Shown here one piece after another: positions 21,994 through 31,170 of a DNA stretch of 64,000 nt (position 1 is its first letter; each line of letters begins with the position of its first letter). Made by a program: the position numbers and the translations under genes. Source of the DNA: Luteimonas sp. MC1572. GTDB lineage: Bacteria; Pseudomonadota; Gammaproteobacteria; Xanthomonadales; Xanthomonadaceae. The notes below the pieces were generated by a model. The model saw nothing but the letters and a program-made list of their open reading frames with translations, was not told the origin of the DNA and ran no database searches. The stretch lies in assembly GCF_016615815.1 (NCBI RefSeq), contig NZ_CP067112.1, positions 62,001 through 126,000 of the forward strand, given 5' to 3'.

Positions 21994-24900
21994 ATGACCC
22001 AGGGGACCGGCGACTTCCGCCTCTACCACTCCAATGCGCTCGATGTGCTGGCCGGACTGCTGGCCGCCGAGCTGCGCACGCCCGCGCCCGGCCAGGGGCT
22101 GCTGGAGCCGGACGTGATCCTGATCCCGCAGGTGGCCATGCGCCGCTGGCTGCAGGCCACGCTGGCCGAGGCGCACGGCGTGGCCGCCAACCTGGAGTTC
22201 CTCACGCCGGGCGAGTTCGTGCAGCGCGCGCTGGATGGAAACGTGCCGGGGCGTGGCGACGACCTCGATGCCGCCGCATTGCGCTGGCGCATCCATGCCG
22301 CGCTGGCGGATCCGGTGCTGCTGCGCGATCGCGCCCTGCAGCCCATGCGCGCCTATCTCGAAACCGCCCCGGACCCGCTGAAGGCCTGGTCGCTGGCCGG
22401 CGAGCTCGCGCAGGCGTTCGAGAAGTACAAGGCCTGGCGCCGCGAATGGCTGCTGGCGTGGGAGGCCGGCGACGCGCCGCGCGATCCGCAGGCGGCGCTG
22501 TGGCGGCGGGTGGCGGGCGGCACGGACCACCGCGCGCGCCGCATCGATACCTACCTGCGTGGCTTTGCCGATGGCGGCACGCCGCTGCCGGCCGGCCTGC
22601 CCAAGCGCCTGTTCGCCTTCGCCATCCTCAACGTGTCGCCGGACGTGCTGCGCGTCATCGCCAGCCAAGCGCGCGTCGGCACGCTGCATCTGTACGTGCC
22701 GTCGCCGAGCCGCGACTACTGGGGCGACCTGCAGCGCGTGCGCGGCGGCGACCCGGATGCAGCCGCCGGCGAAAACCCGCTGCTTCGCGCCTGGGGCGCG
22801 GCCGGTCGCGACTTCATGGCGGTGCTGGGCAACTACGAAGTGGTGCACCCGGATGTCGAGATCCGCGGCGATGCCGACCCGGGCGAGGGCGGCGCCGCGC
22901 TGCACGGCAGCCTGCTGCGGCGCCTGCAGTCGGACCTGTTCCACCGCCGCCCGTCGCCGCCGCTGGCGCCGGGCGCGGACGATGCGCGCACCCGCCTGCC
23001 GGCGCTGCGCCGCGACGACCCCAGCCTGCAGGTGCACGCCTGCCACACCCGCCTGCGCGAGCTGCAGGTGCTGCACGACCAGTTGCGCGCGCTGTTCGAG
23101 GACCCGCGCTTCGATCCGCCGCTGGAGCCGCGCGAAGTCGCGGTGCTGGCGCCGGACATCGATCCCTACCTTCCCTACCTCGACGCCGTGTTCGGCGGCC
23201 GCGGCCGGGCGGACTCCATTCCCTACGCCGTCGCCGACGCCAGCCCACTGGCTGGCGAGCCGCTGGCCGAAGTGTTCCTGCGCCTGCTGGCGCTGCCGGT
23301 GGCGCGCTTCGGCCTGGTGGAAACGCTGGACCTGCTCGCCAGCCCGCCGCTGGCCGAAGCCGCCGCGCTCGATGCCGCCGCGTTCGCGCGCCTGCACGCC
23401 TGGCTGCACGCCGCCGGCGCGCGCTGGGGCCTGGATGCGGCGCACCGCGCGCGCCTCGATGCGCCGGCGGATGACGCCTACACCTGGGCCTTCGCGCTCG
23501 ACCGCCTGCTGCTCGGCCATGCCACCGGCAGCGATGCGCCCATCACCACCGCCAGCGGCCAGGTCATCGCGCCCATGCCGGAGCTGGAAGGCAGCGCGCT
23601 GGATGCGCTCGACACCCTGGTGCGGCTGCTGCGCGTGCTCGCCCGCCATGCCCGCACGCTGGATGAAGCACTGCCGCCCGACGACTGGCGCGAGCGCCTG
23701 ATCCGCCTGCTGGAGGCGCTGCTGCCTAAGCCGCCGTCGGCGCCCGCATCGCGCCGCGCGCTGGATCGCCTGCGCAGCCTGATCGATGCCTTCGCCGCCG
23801 ATGCCCGCCGCGCCGGCGTGGCCACGCCGGTGCCCGCGGAAGTCGTGCGCGCGCATTTCGCCGCCGCGCTGGGCGAAGCCGATACCCGCGCGCCGCTGCT
23901 CACCGGCGGCGTCAGCATCGGCCGCATGGTGCCGATGCGCCTGCTGCCGTTCCGCGCGATCTGCCTGTTGGGCATGGACGACGGCGAGTTCCCGCGCCGC
24001 GATCCCGCCGGCGGCCTCGACCGCCTCACCGCCGATCTCGCCAGCGGCCAGCGCCGCCAAGGCGATCGCTCCACGCGCGACGACGACCGCTTCCTGTTCC
24101 TGCAGCTGTTCAGCGCCGCGCAGGACGTGTTCTACGTGAGCTACCAGGGCGCCGACCCGCGCGACGGCAGTGCGCGCGAGCCGTCGGTGCTGGTGGCGGA
24201 CCTGCTGGCCGCCGCCGATGCGCAGCATGCGCCGGAGGCGAAGGCGGGTGCCGCGCTGGTGGTGCGGCACACGCTGCAGCCGTTCGCGCCGGCGGCGTTC
24301 GGCAGCAGTGATGAGCCGCGGCGGTTCTCGTACCACGCGCAGTGGTGGCCGGCGGCGGCGCAGCCCGCGCAGCAGCGGGTGCCGTTGCCGGCGTGGTTTG
24401 GGGATGACGCGTTGGCGGCGATGGCCGCGAAGGCGGCTGGTGAAGCCGACAGGCGCAGCGCCACGCATTCGGCGCAGGACGGCGACGCACGCGAGCACAC
24501 GCTGTCGCTCGACGAGCTGCGCCGCTTCCTGCAGGCGCCGGCCGACGTGTTCCTGAAGCAGCGCCTCGGCCTGCGCCTGGCCGAGGTCGAGGCGATCGAC
24601 GAGGACGTCGAACCGCTGCTGGCGCCGGGCCGTGGTTTTGCGCGCCAGCAGCTGCAGAAGGCAGTGTTCGACGCCGTGCTGCGCGGAGACGACGACGCGT
24701 CGACGCACGCCCTGCTGCGTGCTCGCGGCCTGCTGCCGTCCGGACCGTTGGGCCGGCGCACGCTGGATGACGTGCGCGGGCAGGTGGACGCGTATGCGGC
24801 TGCCTTCAGCGAGTGGCGCGGCAAGTCCGAGGCCGATGCGCCACGGCTCGAGGTCGCGATCGACGGCGTCACGCTGCACGGCGGTGCCAGCAGCGCCGGC

Positions 24901-25473
24901 AGCGTGACACTCCACGGCCTCGTCGCCGACGCCTACCCGCACGGCATCGCGCGCGTCCGCTTCGACAAGCCATCAGGCCAGTCGGCGATCCGCAACGGCC
25001 TCGACTGGCTGCTGGCGAGCGCCGCGGGCCGCAAGCATCCGCTGGTTGAATTCCACGACGACGACGACCGGGGCATTGGCCCACATCCGCGCCCCTCACT
25101 CGATCCCGACGAAGCGCGCGACGTGCTGCGCATGCTCATCGACCTGCGTACCAAAGGCCTGCGCCGGCCGCTGCCATTCGCGCCCTACAGCGGCTGGGAG
25201 CTGTACCGCGCCGACAGCCTCGAGCGCGGCCTGGACCTCGCCGCCAAACGCTGGCACGGCAGCGACCGCAGCTGGGGCGAGGGCACCGGCGAGGCGCTGC
25301 GGCTCGCGCTGCGCGGCCGCGATCCGTTCAGCGACGAGGCCACGCAGGTCGCGTTCGTGGACCTGGCGATGGCGATCTATTCCGCGGTGGTGGCCGGCAA
25401 GGTCTATGCCGGCACCGACCTCGGCGCGCTGCGCGACATCGCCGCCAAGCTCGACCTGGAGGACGCGGAATGA
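21994..25473 (+). CDS. recC: Exodeoxyribonuclease V subunit gamma, RecC
   Basis: 1159 aa from ATG 21994 (MTQGTGDFRLYHSN), close to the usual 1,120. RecC features include FRLYHSNALDVLAGLLA at the N terminus, LEFLTPGEFVQRALDG, the inactive helicase-like core (RLLPFRAICLLGMDDGEFPRRD) and a degenerate nuclease-like C-terminal domain. In RecBCD it holds the complex together and reads Chi. It is followed by recB with a 4-base ATGA overlap, so the three subunits are translationally linked. Confidence 0.95.
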   Translation: MTQGTGDFRLYHSNALDVLAGLLAAELRTPAPGQGLLEPDVILIPQVAMRRWLQATLAEAHGVAANLEFLTPGEFVQRALDGNVPGRGDDLDAAALRWRIHAALADPVLLRDRALQPMRAYLETAPDPLKAWSLAGELAQAFEKYKAWRREWLLAWEAGDAPRDPQAALWRRVAGGTDHRARRIDTYLRGFADGGTPLPAGLPKRLFAFAILNVSPDVLRVIASQARVGTLHLYVPSPSRDYWGDLQRVRGGDPDAAAGENPLLRAWGAAGRDFMAVLGNYEVVHPDVEIRGDADPGEGGAALHGSLLRRLQSDLFHRRPSPPLAPGADDARTRLPALRRDDPSLQVHACHTRLRELQVLHDQLRALFEDPRFDPPLEPREVAVLAPDIDPYLPYLDAVFGGRGRADSIPYAVADASPLAGEPLAEVFLRLLALPVARFGLVETLDLLASPPLAEAAALDAAAFARLHAWLHAAGARWGLDAAHRARLDAPADDAYTWAFALDRLLLGHATGSDAPITTASGQVIAPMPELEGSALDALDTLVRLLRVLARHARTLDEALPPDDWRERLIRLLEALLPKPPSAPASRRALDRLRSLIDAFAADARRAGVATPVPAEVVRAHFAAALGEADTRAPLLTGGVSIGRMVPMRLLPFRAICLLGMDDGEFPRRDPAGGLDRLTADLASGQRRQGDRSTRDDDRFLFLQLFSAAQDVFYVSYQGADPRDGSAREPSVLVADLLAAADAQHAPEAKAGAALVVRHTLQPFAPAAFGSSDEPRRFSYHAQWWPAAAQPAQQRVPLPAWFGDDALAAMAAKAAGEADRRSATHSAQDGDAREHTLSLDELRRFLQAPADVFLKQRLGLRLAEVEAIDEDVEPLLAPGRGFARQQLQKAVFDAVLRGDDDASTHALLRARGLLPSGPLGRRTLDDVRGQVDAYAAAFSEWRGKSEADAPRLEVAIDGVTLHGGASSAGSVTLHGLVADAYPHGIARVRFDKPSGQSAIRNGLDWLLASAAGRKHPLVEFHDDDDRGIGPHPRPSLDPDEARDVLRMLIDLRTKGLRRPLPFAPYSGWELYRADSLERGLDLAAKRWHGSDRSWGEGTGEALRLALRGRDPFSDEATQVAFVDLAMAIYSAVVAGKVYAGTDLGALRDIAAKLDLEDAE

Positions 25474-28400
25474 GCGCCGACGGCGACACCAAACACGCGC
25501 CCGCCCGCGACCCATACCTCGACCTCGCGCTCGACGGCGTGCACGCCATCGAGGCCTCGGCCGGCACCGGCAAGACCTTCACCCTGGCCACGCTGGTGGT
25601 GCGGTTGGTGGTGGAGCGCGGCCTGCGCGTGGGCCAGGTGCTCGCCGTCACCTTCACCGAGGCCGCCACGCAGGAGCTGCGCAGCCGCATCCGCGCGCGC
25701 CTGCTGCTGGCCGAGGAGCTGGTTGGTGCCACGCCGGCGGCAAACGCGTCGCCGGAAGCCACGCTTACGCACGCCGTGCTCGACGCCCACCTCGCGCGCG
25801 GCACGGAATCCGCCGACGCCCTGCGCCGGCGCCTGCACGCGGCCGCCAACGACATCGACCTCGCGGCCATCTTCACCATCCACGGCTTCTGCGCGCGCGT
25901 GCTGCGCGAACACGCGCTGGAAGTCGGCCAGGCCTTCGACGCGCCGGAGCTGCTCACCAGCGACACCGCGCTGTACGAGGCCATCGCCGCCGACCTGTGG
26001 CGTTCGCATGGCAGCGAGCGCGACGCCGCCGACGACCTGCTGGCGCTGTGGCCGGGTGGCCCGCAGGCGCTGGCCGCGGATCTCGCGCCGCTGGTGCGCG
26101 AGCCGCTGCTGCGCCCGGCGCTGGCCGAGCTGCCGGACGATCCCGCGCCGCGCCTGCACGCAACCGGCGAGGCGCTGGCCGCCGCCTTCCGCGCGCACGG
26201 CGACGATTTCCGCGCCGCGCTGGTGTCGGCGGTGGAAGGCAAGATCCTGCACGGCGGCAGCTACAAGCTCGACTGGATCGCCGCGCTGTTCGATTCGCTC
26301 CACCACTGGTGCCACGCCGGCGAACGCGGCGCGCCGTTCGAACACGCCAAGCTCCCGCAGCTGCACCGCGACACCCTGCAGCTGCGCACCAGCGTTAAGC
26401 ACACCGGCCGCACGCCCGATTCGCCGATCTGCGACGCCGTGCCCGGCTACCTCGACGCCCTCACCGCGGTGGCGGAGTGGAAGGACGCGCGCCGCGTCGA
26501 ACTGCTGCACCGCCTGCGCGATGACGCGCGCCTGCGTGTCGCCCGCGCCAAACAGCAGCAGCGCGTGCAGACCTACGACGACCTGATCGACCGCGTCGCC
26601 GACGCCATCGACCCCGCGCACGACGACGGCCGCCAGGCCGAGGCGCTCACCGCCAAGCTGCGTGCGCAATATGCGGTAGCGCTGGTCGACGAGTTCCAGG
26701 ACACCGACGCCCGCCAGTGGCGCATCTTCGACCACGTGTTCGGCGCCGCCAGCGGTGCGCCCGCGCTGTACGTGATCGGTGACCCCAAGCAGGCGATCTA
26801 CGGCTTCCGCGGTGGCGATGTCGAGACCTACCTCGCCGCGCGCGCCACCGCCGAAGCGGCGCCGCCGCTCGCGCTCAACTTCCGCTCGCGGCCGTCGGTG
26901 CTGCAGGCGGTGTCCGCGCTGTACGCACAGGCGCAGGCCGCAGCCGATGCCGACACGACGACCGATCCGAGCAAGAAAATCCCGCCGCCCTTCATCGACG
27001 GCCGCATCGCCTTTAAGCAGGTCGAGCCCGGCGGCGTGCGTACCGATGCCGACTTCCAGCGCCACGGCACCACCGCGCCCGCACTCACCCTGTGGCGCGC
27101 GCCGCCGCCCGAGGCCGATGCCAAGGGCAAGCTGAAACCGCACAGCGCCGGCCGTTCGCGCGAGCTCGCAACCCAGGCCTGCGTCGCGGCCATCCACCGC
27201 GTGCTGACCGATGCGCGCGACGGCCACGCCAGCATCGAAGGCCGCCCCGTGCAGCCCGGCGACATCGCCGTGCTGGTGCGCTCGCACAACGAGGCCACGC
27301 GCATCCGCCACGCGCTGGCGATGGCCGGCATCCCCGCGGTCGCCGCCGGCAAGCAGAGCCTGTTCGCCACGCCCGAGGCGCGCGACCTGCACGCGCTGCT
27401 GCTCGCCCTGCTGCACGGCGCCGACGACGGCCGCCTGCGCATGGCGCTGTCCACGGTGCTGGTGGGCCTGGACGCCACCGCGATCGCCGCGCTGGATGAC
27501 GACGGTGAAGCGCTGCGCGACTGGCAGCTCAAGGCGCTGGCCTGGCGCGACCGCCTGCAGCGCGGCGGCCCGCTCGCGCTCATCAACGACCTGTGCGCCG
27601 AACACGCCGGGCGGCTCCTCGGCCTGCTCGACGGCGAGCGCCGCCTCACCAACTACCTGCAACTCGCCGAACTGCTGCAGGACGCGCAGGCGCGCGCGCT
27701 CGGCCTGCACGGCCTGGTCGACTGGCTGGCGAACGCCATTGCCGATGCCAATGCCAACGACGAGAGCCAGCTGCTGCGGCTGGAGTCCGACGCCCGGCGC
27801 GTGCAGGTGGTCACCCTGCACAAGAGCAAGGGCCTGGAGTACCCGCTGGTGTTCATGCCGTTCGCGGCCATCGGCGCGCCCACGCGCAGCCCCGGGCAGC
27901 GCGCCGTGGTGAATGGCAAGGCCGGCCGCGCGCTGCACTGGAAGCTGCTGCGCTCGCAGTCCGGCTGGGACGCGGCCGAAGACGCCTGGCGCCTCGCGCA
28001 GCGCGCCGAAGACGCGCGCCTGCTGTACGTCGGCCTGACCCGCGCGCGCCACGCGCTGTGGCTGGCCAGCGGCATGTTCAGCAACCACGACAAGTCGCCG
28101 CTGCTGCACATGGTGGCCACGCCCGATGCACTGGCCGCCGCACTCGGCAGCGCGGTCGCCATCGACGCCAGCATTCCACCCGCCAAGCTGCCGTGGCTCG
28201 CGGCGGACTCCACCGACAGCGTGCCGCCCGCGCGCATCGCCGCGCGCGCGCTGGCCAGCGACTGGTGGGTCTACAGCTTCACCCAGCTCGCCAACGCCGA
28301 AGGCCAGGGCGTTGCGTCGGCCAGCGCCACCCAGCCCGCGCCCGGCGGCCAGGACGAGCCCGCGGCGGATGCGGATGCCGCGCCTGCATCCGGTGCCGAC

Positions 28401-29180
28401 CCAGCCGCAGACAGCGACGCCTTCGACCCGCGCTTCGCCGGCACCCGCTTCGGCGTGGTGCTGCACGACGTGCTGGAACACACCGACTTCGCGCGCTGGG
28501 CCGCGTGGACGCCCGGCGCGCCCGCGCCAGGCGCTGACGATGCCGAGCTGATTGCCAAGCGACTGCGCGCCGGCGGCTACCCGGCCGAGGACATCGACGA
28601 CGGCATCAACGTGCTCACCCCGCTCATCGGCCACACGCTCACCGTGGCCCTGCCCGAAGGCGTGCGCCTGGCCGACGTGCCCGCGGACCGGCGCCGCCCG
28701 GAGATCGAGTTCCAGTTCGCGCTCGCGCCCACGCGCGTCGACGCGCTGCTCGCGCTGCTGCACCGCCACGGCCTGCTCACCGCGCGCCAGGGCTTCGGCG
28801 CGCGGCGCCGGCTGGAAGGCCTGATGACCGGCCTGATCGACCTCACCTACGTGCACGACGGCCGATGGTACGTGCTCGACTACAAGTCCAACCGCCTGCC
28901 CGGCTACGGCCCCGCGCAGCTGGATGAGGCCATGGCGCACAGCGAGTACGACCTGCAGGCGCTGATCTACACGCTGGCGTTGCACCGCTGGCTGCGCTTC
29001 CGGCTGGGAGACAAGTACGACTACGCACGCGACTTTGGCGGCGCGCGTTACGTGTTCTGCCGAGGCCTGGATGCCAGCCGCGCGGATGCGCAGGGCGTGC
29101 AGGCGTGGCGCTTTGATCCGGAGCTGGTCGATGAACTCGACGCGCTCTTTGCCGGCCACTCCGTGGAGGTTGCGGCATGA
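25470..29180 (+). CDS. recB: Exodeoxyribonuclease V subunit beta, RecB
   Basis: 1236 aa. UvrD-type helicase motifs: IEASAGTGKTFTLATL (Walker A, about residue 28), ALVDEFQDTDARQWRIF (motif II, about 405), YVIGDPKQAIYGFRGGD (motif III) and VQVVTLHKSKGLEYP (motif V-like). The C-terminal nuclease domain has LMTGLIDLTYVHDGRWYVLDYKSN, carrying the catalytic D and DxK (about 1110-1130). RecB is the 3'-5' helicase and sole nuclease of RecBCD. It overlaps recC and recD by 4 bases each. Confidence 0.96.
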   Translation: MSADGDTKHAPARDPYLDLALDGVHAIEASAGTGKTFTLATLVVRLVVERGLRVGQVLAVTFTEAATQELRSRIRARLLLAEELVGATPAANASPEATLTHAVLDAHLARGTESADALRRRLHAAANDIDLAAIFTIHGFCARVLREHALEVGQAFDAPELLTSDTALYEAIAADLWRSHGSERDAADDLLALWPGGPQALAADLAPLVREPLLRPALAELPDDPAPRLHATGEALAAAFRAHGDDFRAALVSAVEGKILHGGSYKLDWIAALFDSLHHWCHAGERGAPFEHAKLPQLHRDTLQLRTSVKHTGRTPDSPICDAVPGYLDALTAVAEWKDARRVELLHRLRDDARLRVARAKQQQRVQTYDDLIDRVADAIDPAHDDGRQAEALTAKLRAQYAVALVDEFQDTDARQWRIFDHVFGAASGAPALYVIGDPKQAIYGFRGGDVETYLAARATAEAAPPLALNFRSRPSVLQAVSALYAQAQAAADADTTTDPSKKIPPPFIDGRIAFKQVEPGGVRTDADFQRHGTTAPALTLWRAPPPEADAKGKLKPHSAGRSRELATQACVAAIHRVLTDARDGHASIEGRPVQPGDIAVLVRSHNEATRIRHALAMAGIPAVAAGKQSLFATPEARDLHALLLALLHGADDGRLRMALSTVLVGLDATAIAALDDDGEALRDWQLKALAWRDRLQRGGPLALINDLCAEHAGRLLGLLDGERRLTNYLQLAELLQDAQARALGLHGLVDWLANAIADANANDESQLLRLESDARRVQVVTLHKSKGLEYPLVFMPFAAIGAPTRSPGQRAVVNGKAGRALHWKLLRSQSGWDAAEDAWRLAQRAEDARLLYVGLTRARHALWLASGMFSNHDKSPLLHMVATPDALAAALGSAVAIDASIPPAKLPWLAADSTDSVPPARIAARALASDWWVYSFTQLANAEGQGVASASATQPAPGGQDEPAADADAAPASGADPAADSDAFDPRFAGTRFGVVLHDVLEHTDFARWAAWTPGAPAPGADDAELIAKRLRAGGYPAEDIDDGINVLTPLIGHTLTVALPEGVRLADVPADRRRPEIEFQFALAPTRVDALLALLHRHGLLTARQGFGARRRLEGLMTGLIDLTYVHDGRWYVLDYKSNRLPGYGPAQLDEAMAHSEYDLQALIYTLALHRWLRFRLGDKYDYARDFGGARYVFCRGLDASRADAQGVQAWRFDPELVDELDALFAGHSVEVAA

Positions 29181-31075
29181 GCACGCTCCCGCTCTTTCCT
29201 GAGCTCCCGACCGGCGACGCGACAGCCATCACCGCCGATGGAGGCGATGCGCCGCCGCCGCGCGGCACGGGCCTGCTGCAGGAGCTCCGCAAGACCGGCG
29301 CACTGCGCACACTCGACCACGCCCTGGCGCAGAGCCTGCGCCGGCTGGATCCGGACACGCCGGACAGCGTGCTCGCGGCGGCGGCACTGGCCTCGCTCGC
29401 GGTCGCCTCCGGCCACGCCGGCTTCGACCCCGCGGAGCCGCAGCGCCTGGTCGATGCCGCGATCGACTGGCCCACGCCCGCGGCCTGGACGGCGGCGCTC
29501 GCAGCCTCGCACTGGGTCGCCCACCCAGGCGCCGGCGATGCCGAGTCCGCCGCCGACGCCCCGCTCGTGTACGAACACGGCCTCGTCTACCTGCGCCGCT
29601 ACCGCGAGTACGAGCGCCGCCTGGCCGATGGCCTGCGCCGCATCGGCCGCGCCGTGCCGCACGCAGGCGCGGCCGCAAGCGATGGCGACGGCGCGCACGT
29701 CCCCGCACACCTCGCGCCCCTCTTCGCCCAGCTCTTCCCCGAAGCCGCCACCGGCGACGACCTGCAATCCCGCGCCGCCGCCACCGCGCTCCACCACAGC
29801 CTGCTGCTGGTCACCGGCGGCCCCGGCACCGGCAAGACCACCACCATCACCCGCATGCTGGTGCTGCTGGCAGCGCAGGCGCTCGCGGCCGGCGCTGCGC
29901 CGCCGCGCATCGCCCTGGCCGCGCCCACCGGCCGCGCCGCCGAACGCATGGCCGAGAGCGTGCGCAACGCCGTGCAGGCGCTGCCCGCGCTCGGCGTCCA
30001 ACCTGCTCTGTGCGCGCAGCTGCCCACCACCGGCACCACGCTGCACCGCCTGCTCGGCACCATCCCCGACAGCCCACGGTTCCGGCACCACGCCGACAAC
30101 CCGCTGCCGTTCGACGTGGTGGTGGTGGACGAGGCCTCGATGATCGACCTGCCGCTGATGGCCAAGCTGGTCGAAGCCGTGCCCGACGGCGCGCGTCTGG
30201 TCCTGCTCGGCGACCCCGACCAGCTGCCCTCGGTGGAAGCGGGCGACGTGCTCGCCGGCATCCTGCGCGCCGCCGAAGCCACCGCGCCCACCGCCAGCTT
30301 CCCGGCCCGCCACGTCCACCTCACCCGCGGCTACCGCCAGAGCGCCGCGCTCGACCTCGCGCCGCTGGCCGCCGCCGTGCGCGAAGGCGACACCGCTACC
30401 GCGCTGTCGCTGTTGCGCGGCGGCGAGCTGTCCGGCGTGCATCTCCACGAAGGCAATGCGGATCCGCTGCAGTCGCATCGCGAGCATCTGCTGGCGCATT
30501 GGACTTCGCTTGCCGATGCCAGCGATCCCGCCGACGCCCTCGCACGCGCCGGCCGCATGCGCATCCTCACTGCCGTGCGCGAAGGCCCGCAGGGCGCGCG
30601 CGGACTTAATGCGCGCATCGAGGAGATGCTGGCTGGCACGCGTCGCGGCGCTGGCCCCGCATCAACGACAAGCCGCTACTTCCACGGTCGCCTGCTACTG
30701 ATCACCGAGAACAGCTACCGCCACCGCCTGTTCAACGGCGACATCGGCATCTGCCTGCGCGACGACAGCGGCACGTTGATGGCGTGGTTCCCGGGCGATG
30801 ACGCGCATAACCCCCGACCCTTCCATCCCGCCGCGCTGCCGGCGCATGACAGCGCGTTCGCGATGACGGTGCACAAGGCCCAGGGCAGCGAGTTCGACGA
30901 GGTGTGGCTGGTGTTGCCCGAGCGCTTCAACCGCGTGCTGTCGCGGGAGCTGGTGTACACGGGGCTGACGCGGGCGCGGCGGGTGTTGCATGTGGTGGGG
31001 GGGCCAGACGCCATCGTGGATGCGCTGGCGCGGCATGCGGGCAGGTGGTCGGGCTTGGGGTGGAAGCTTAGATAG
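29177..31075 (+). CDS. recD: Exodeoxyribonuclease V subunit alpha, RecD
   Basis: 632 aa. Superfamily 1B 5'-3' helicase motifs: LVTGGPGTGKTTTITRML (Walker A, about residue 211), VVVVDEASMIDLPLM (motif II), LVLLGDPDQLPSVEAGD (motif III), HLTRGYRQS (motif IV) and a C-terminal AMTVHKAQGSEFDEVWLVLP (motif V) plus YTGLTRARR (motif VI). Complete. The defence island begins directly after its stop. Confidence 0.96.
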   Translation: MSTLPLFPELPTGDATAITADGGDAPPPRGTGLLQELRKTGALRTLDHALAQSLRRLDPDTPDSVLAAAALASLAVASGHAGFDPAEPQRLVDAAIDWPTPAAWTAALAASHWVAHPGAGDAESAADAPLVYEHGLVYLRRYREYERRLADGLRRIGRAVPHAGAAASDGDGAHVPAHLAPLFAQLFPEAATGDDLQSRAAATALHHSLLLVTGGPGTGKTTTITRMLVLLAAQALAAGAAPPRIALAAPTGRAAERMAESVRNAVQALPALGVQPALCAQLPTTGTTLHRLLGTIPDSPRFRHHADNPLPFDVVVVDEASMIDLPLMAKLVEAVPDGARLVLLGDPDQLPSVEAGDVLAGILRAAEATAPTASFPARHVHLTRGYRQSAALDLAPLAAAVREGDTATALSLLRGGELSGVHLHEGNADPLQSHREHLLAHWTSLADASDPADALARAGRMRILTAVREGPQGARGLNARIEEMLAGTRRGAGPASTTSRYFHGRLLLITENSYRHRLFNGDIGICLRDDSGTLMAWFPGDDAHNPRPFHPAALPAHDSAFAMTVHKAQGSEFDEVWLVLPERFNRVLSRELVYTGLTRARRVLHVVGGPDAIVDALARHAGRWSGLGWKLR

Positions 31076-31170
31076 GTAGTCGACTCACCACCTTTATCGC
31101 ACCGATGTGACTAGCAGTTAGATTTTCGAACGCGATGCAGCAATGGAGCTGCGTTCAAATGGGGGCAGGG

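Noticed and set aside
21958..24942. 994-aa reverse frame opposite recC
   Set aside because: Shadow of recC with no recognisable motifs; recC motifs are clear on the other strand.
25404..29159. 1251-aa reverse frame opposite recB
   Set aside because: Shadow of recB for the same reason.
31076..31170. tRNA or att repeat at the left edge of the defence island
   Set aside because: No cloverleaf and no sequence matching the right edge near 57815-57939 could be seen by eye.
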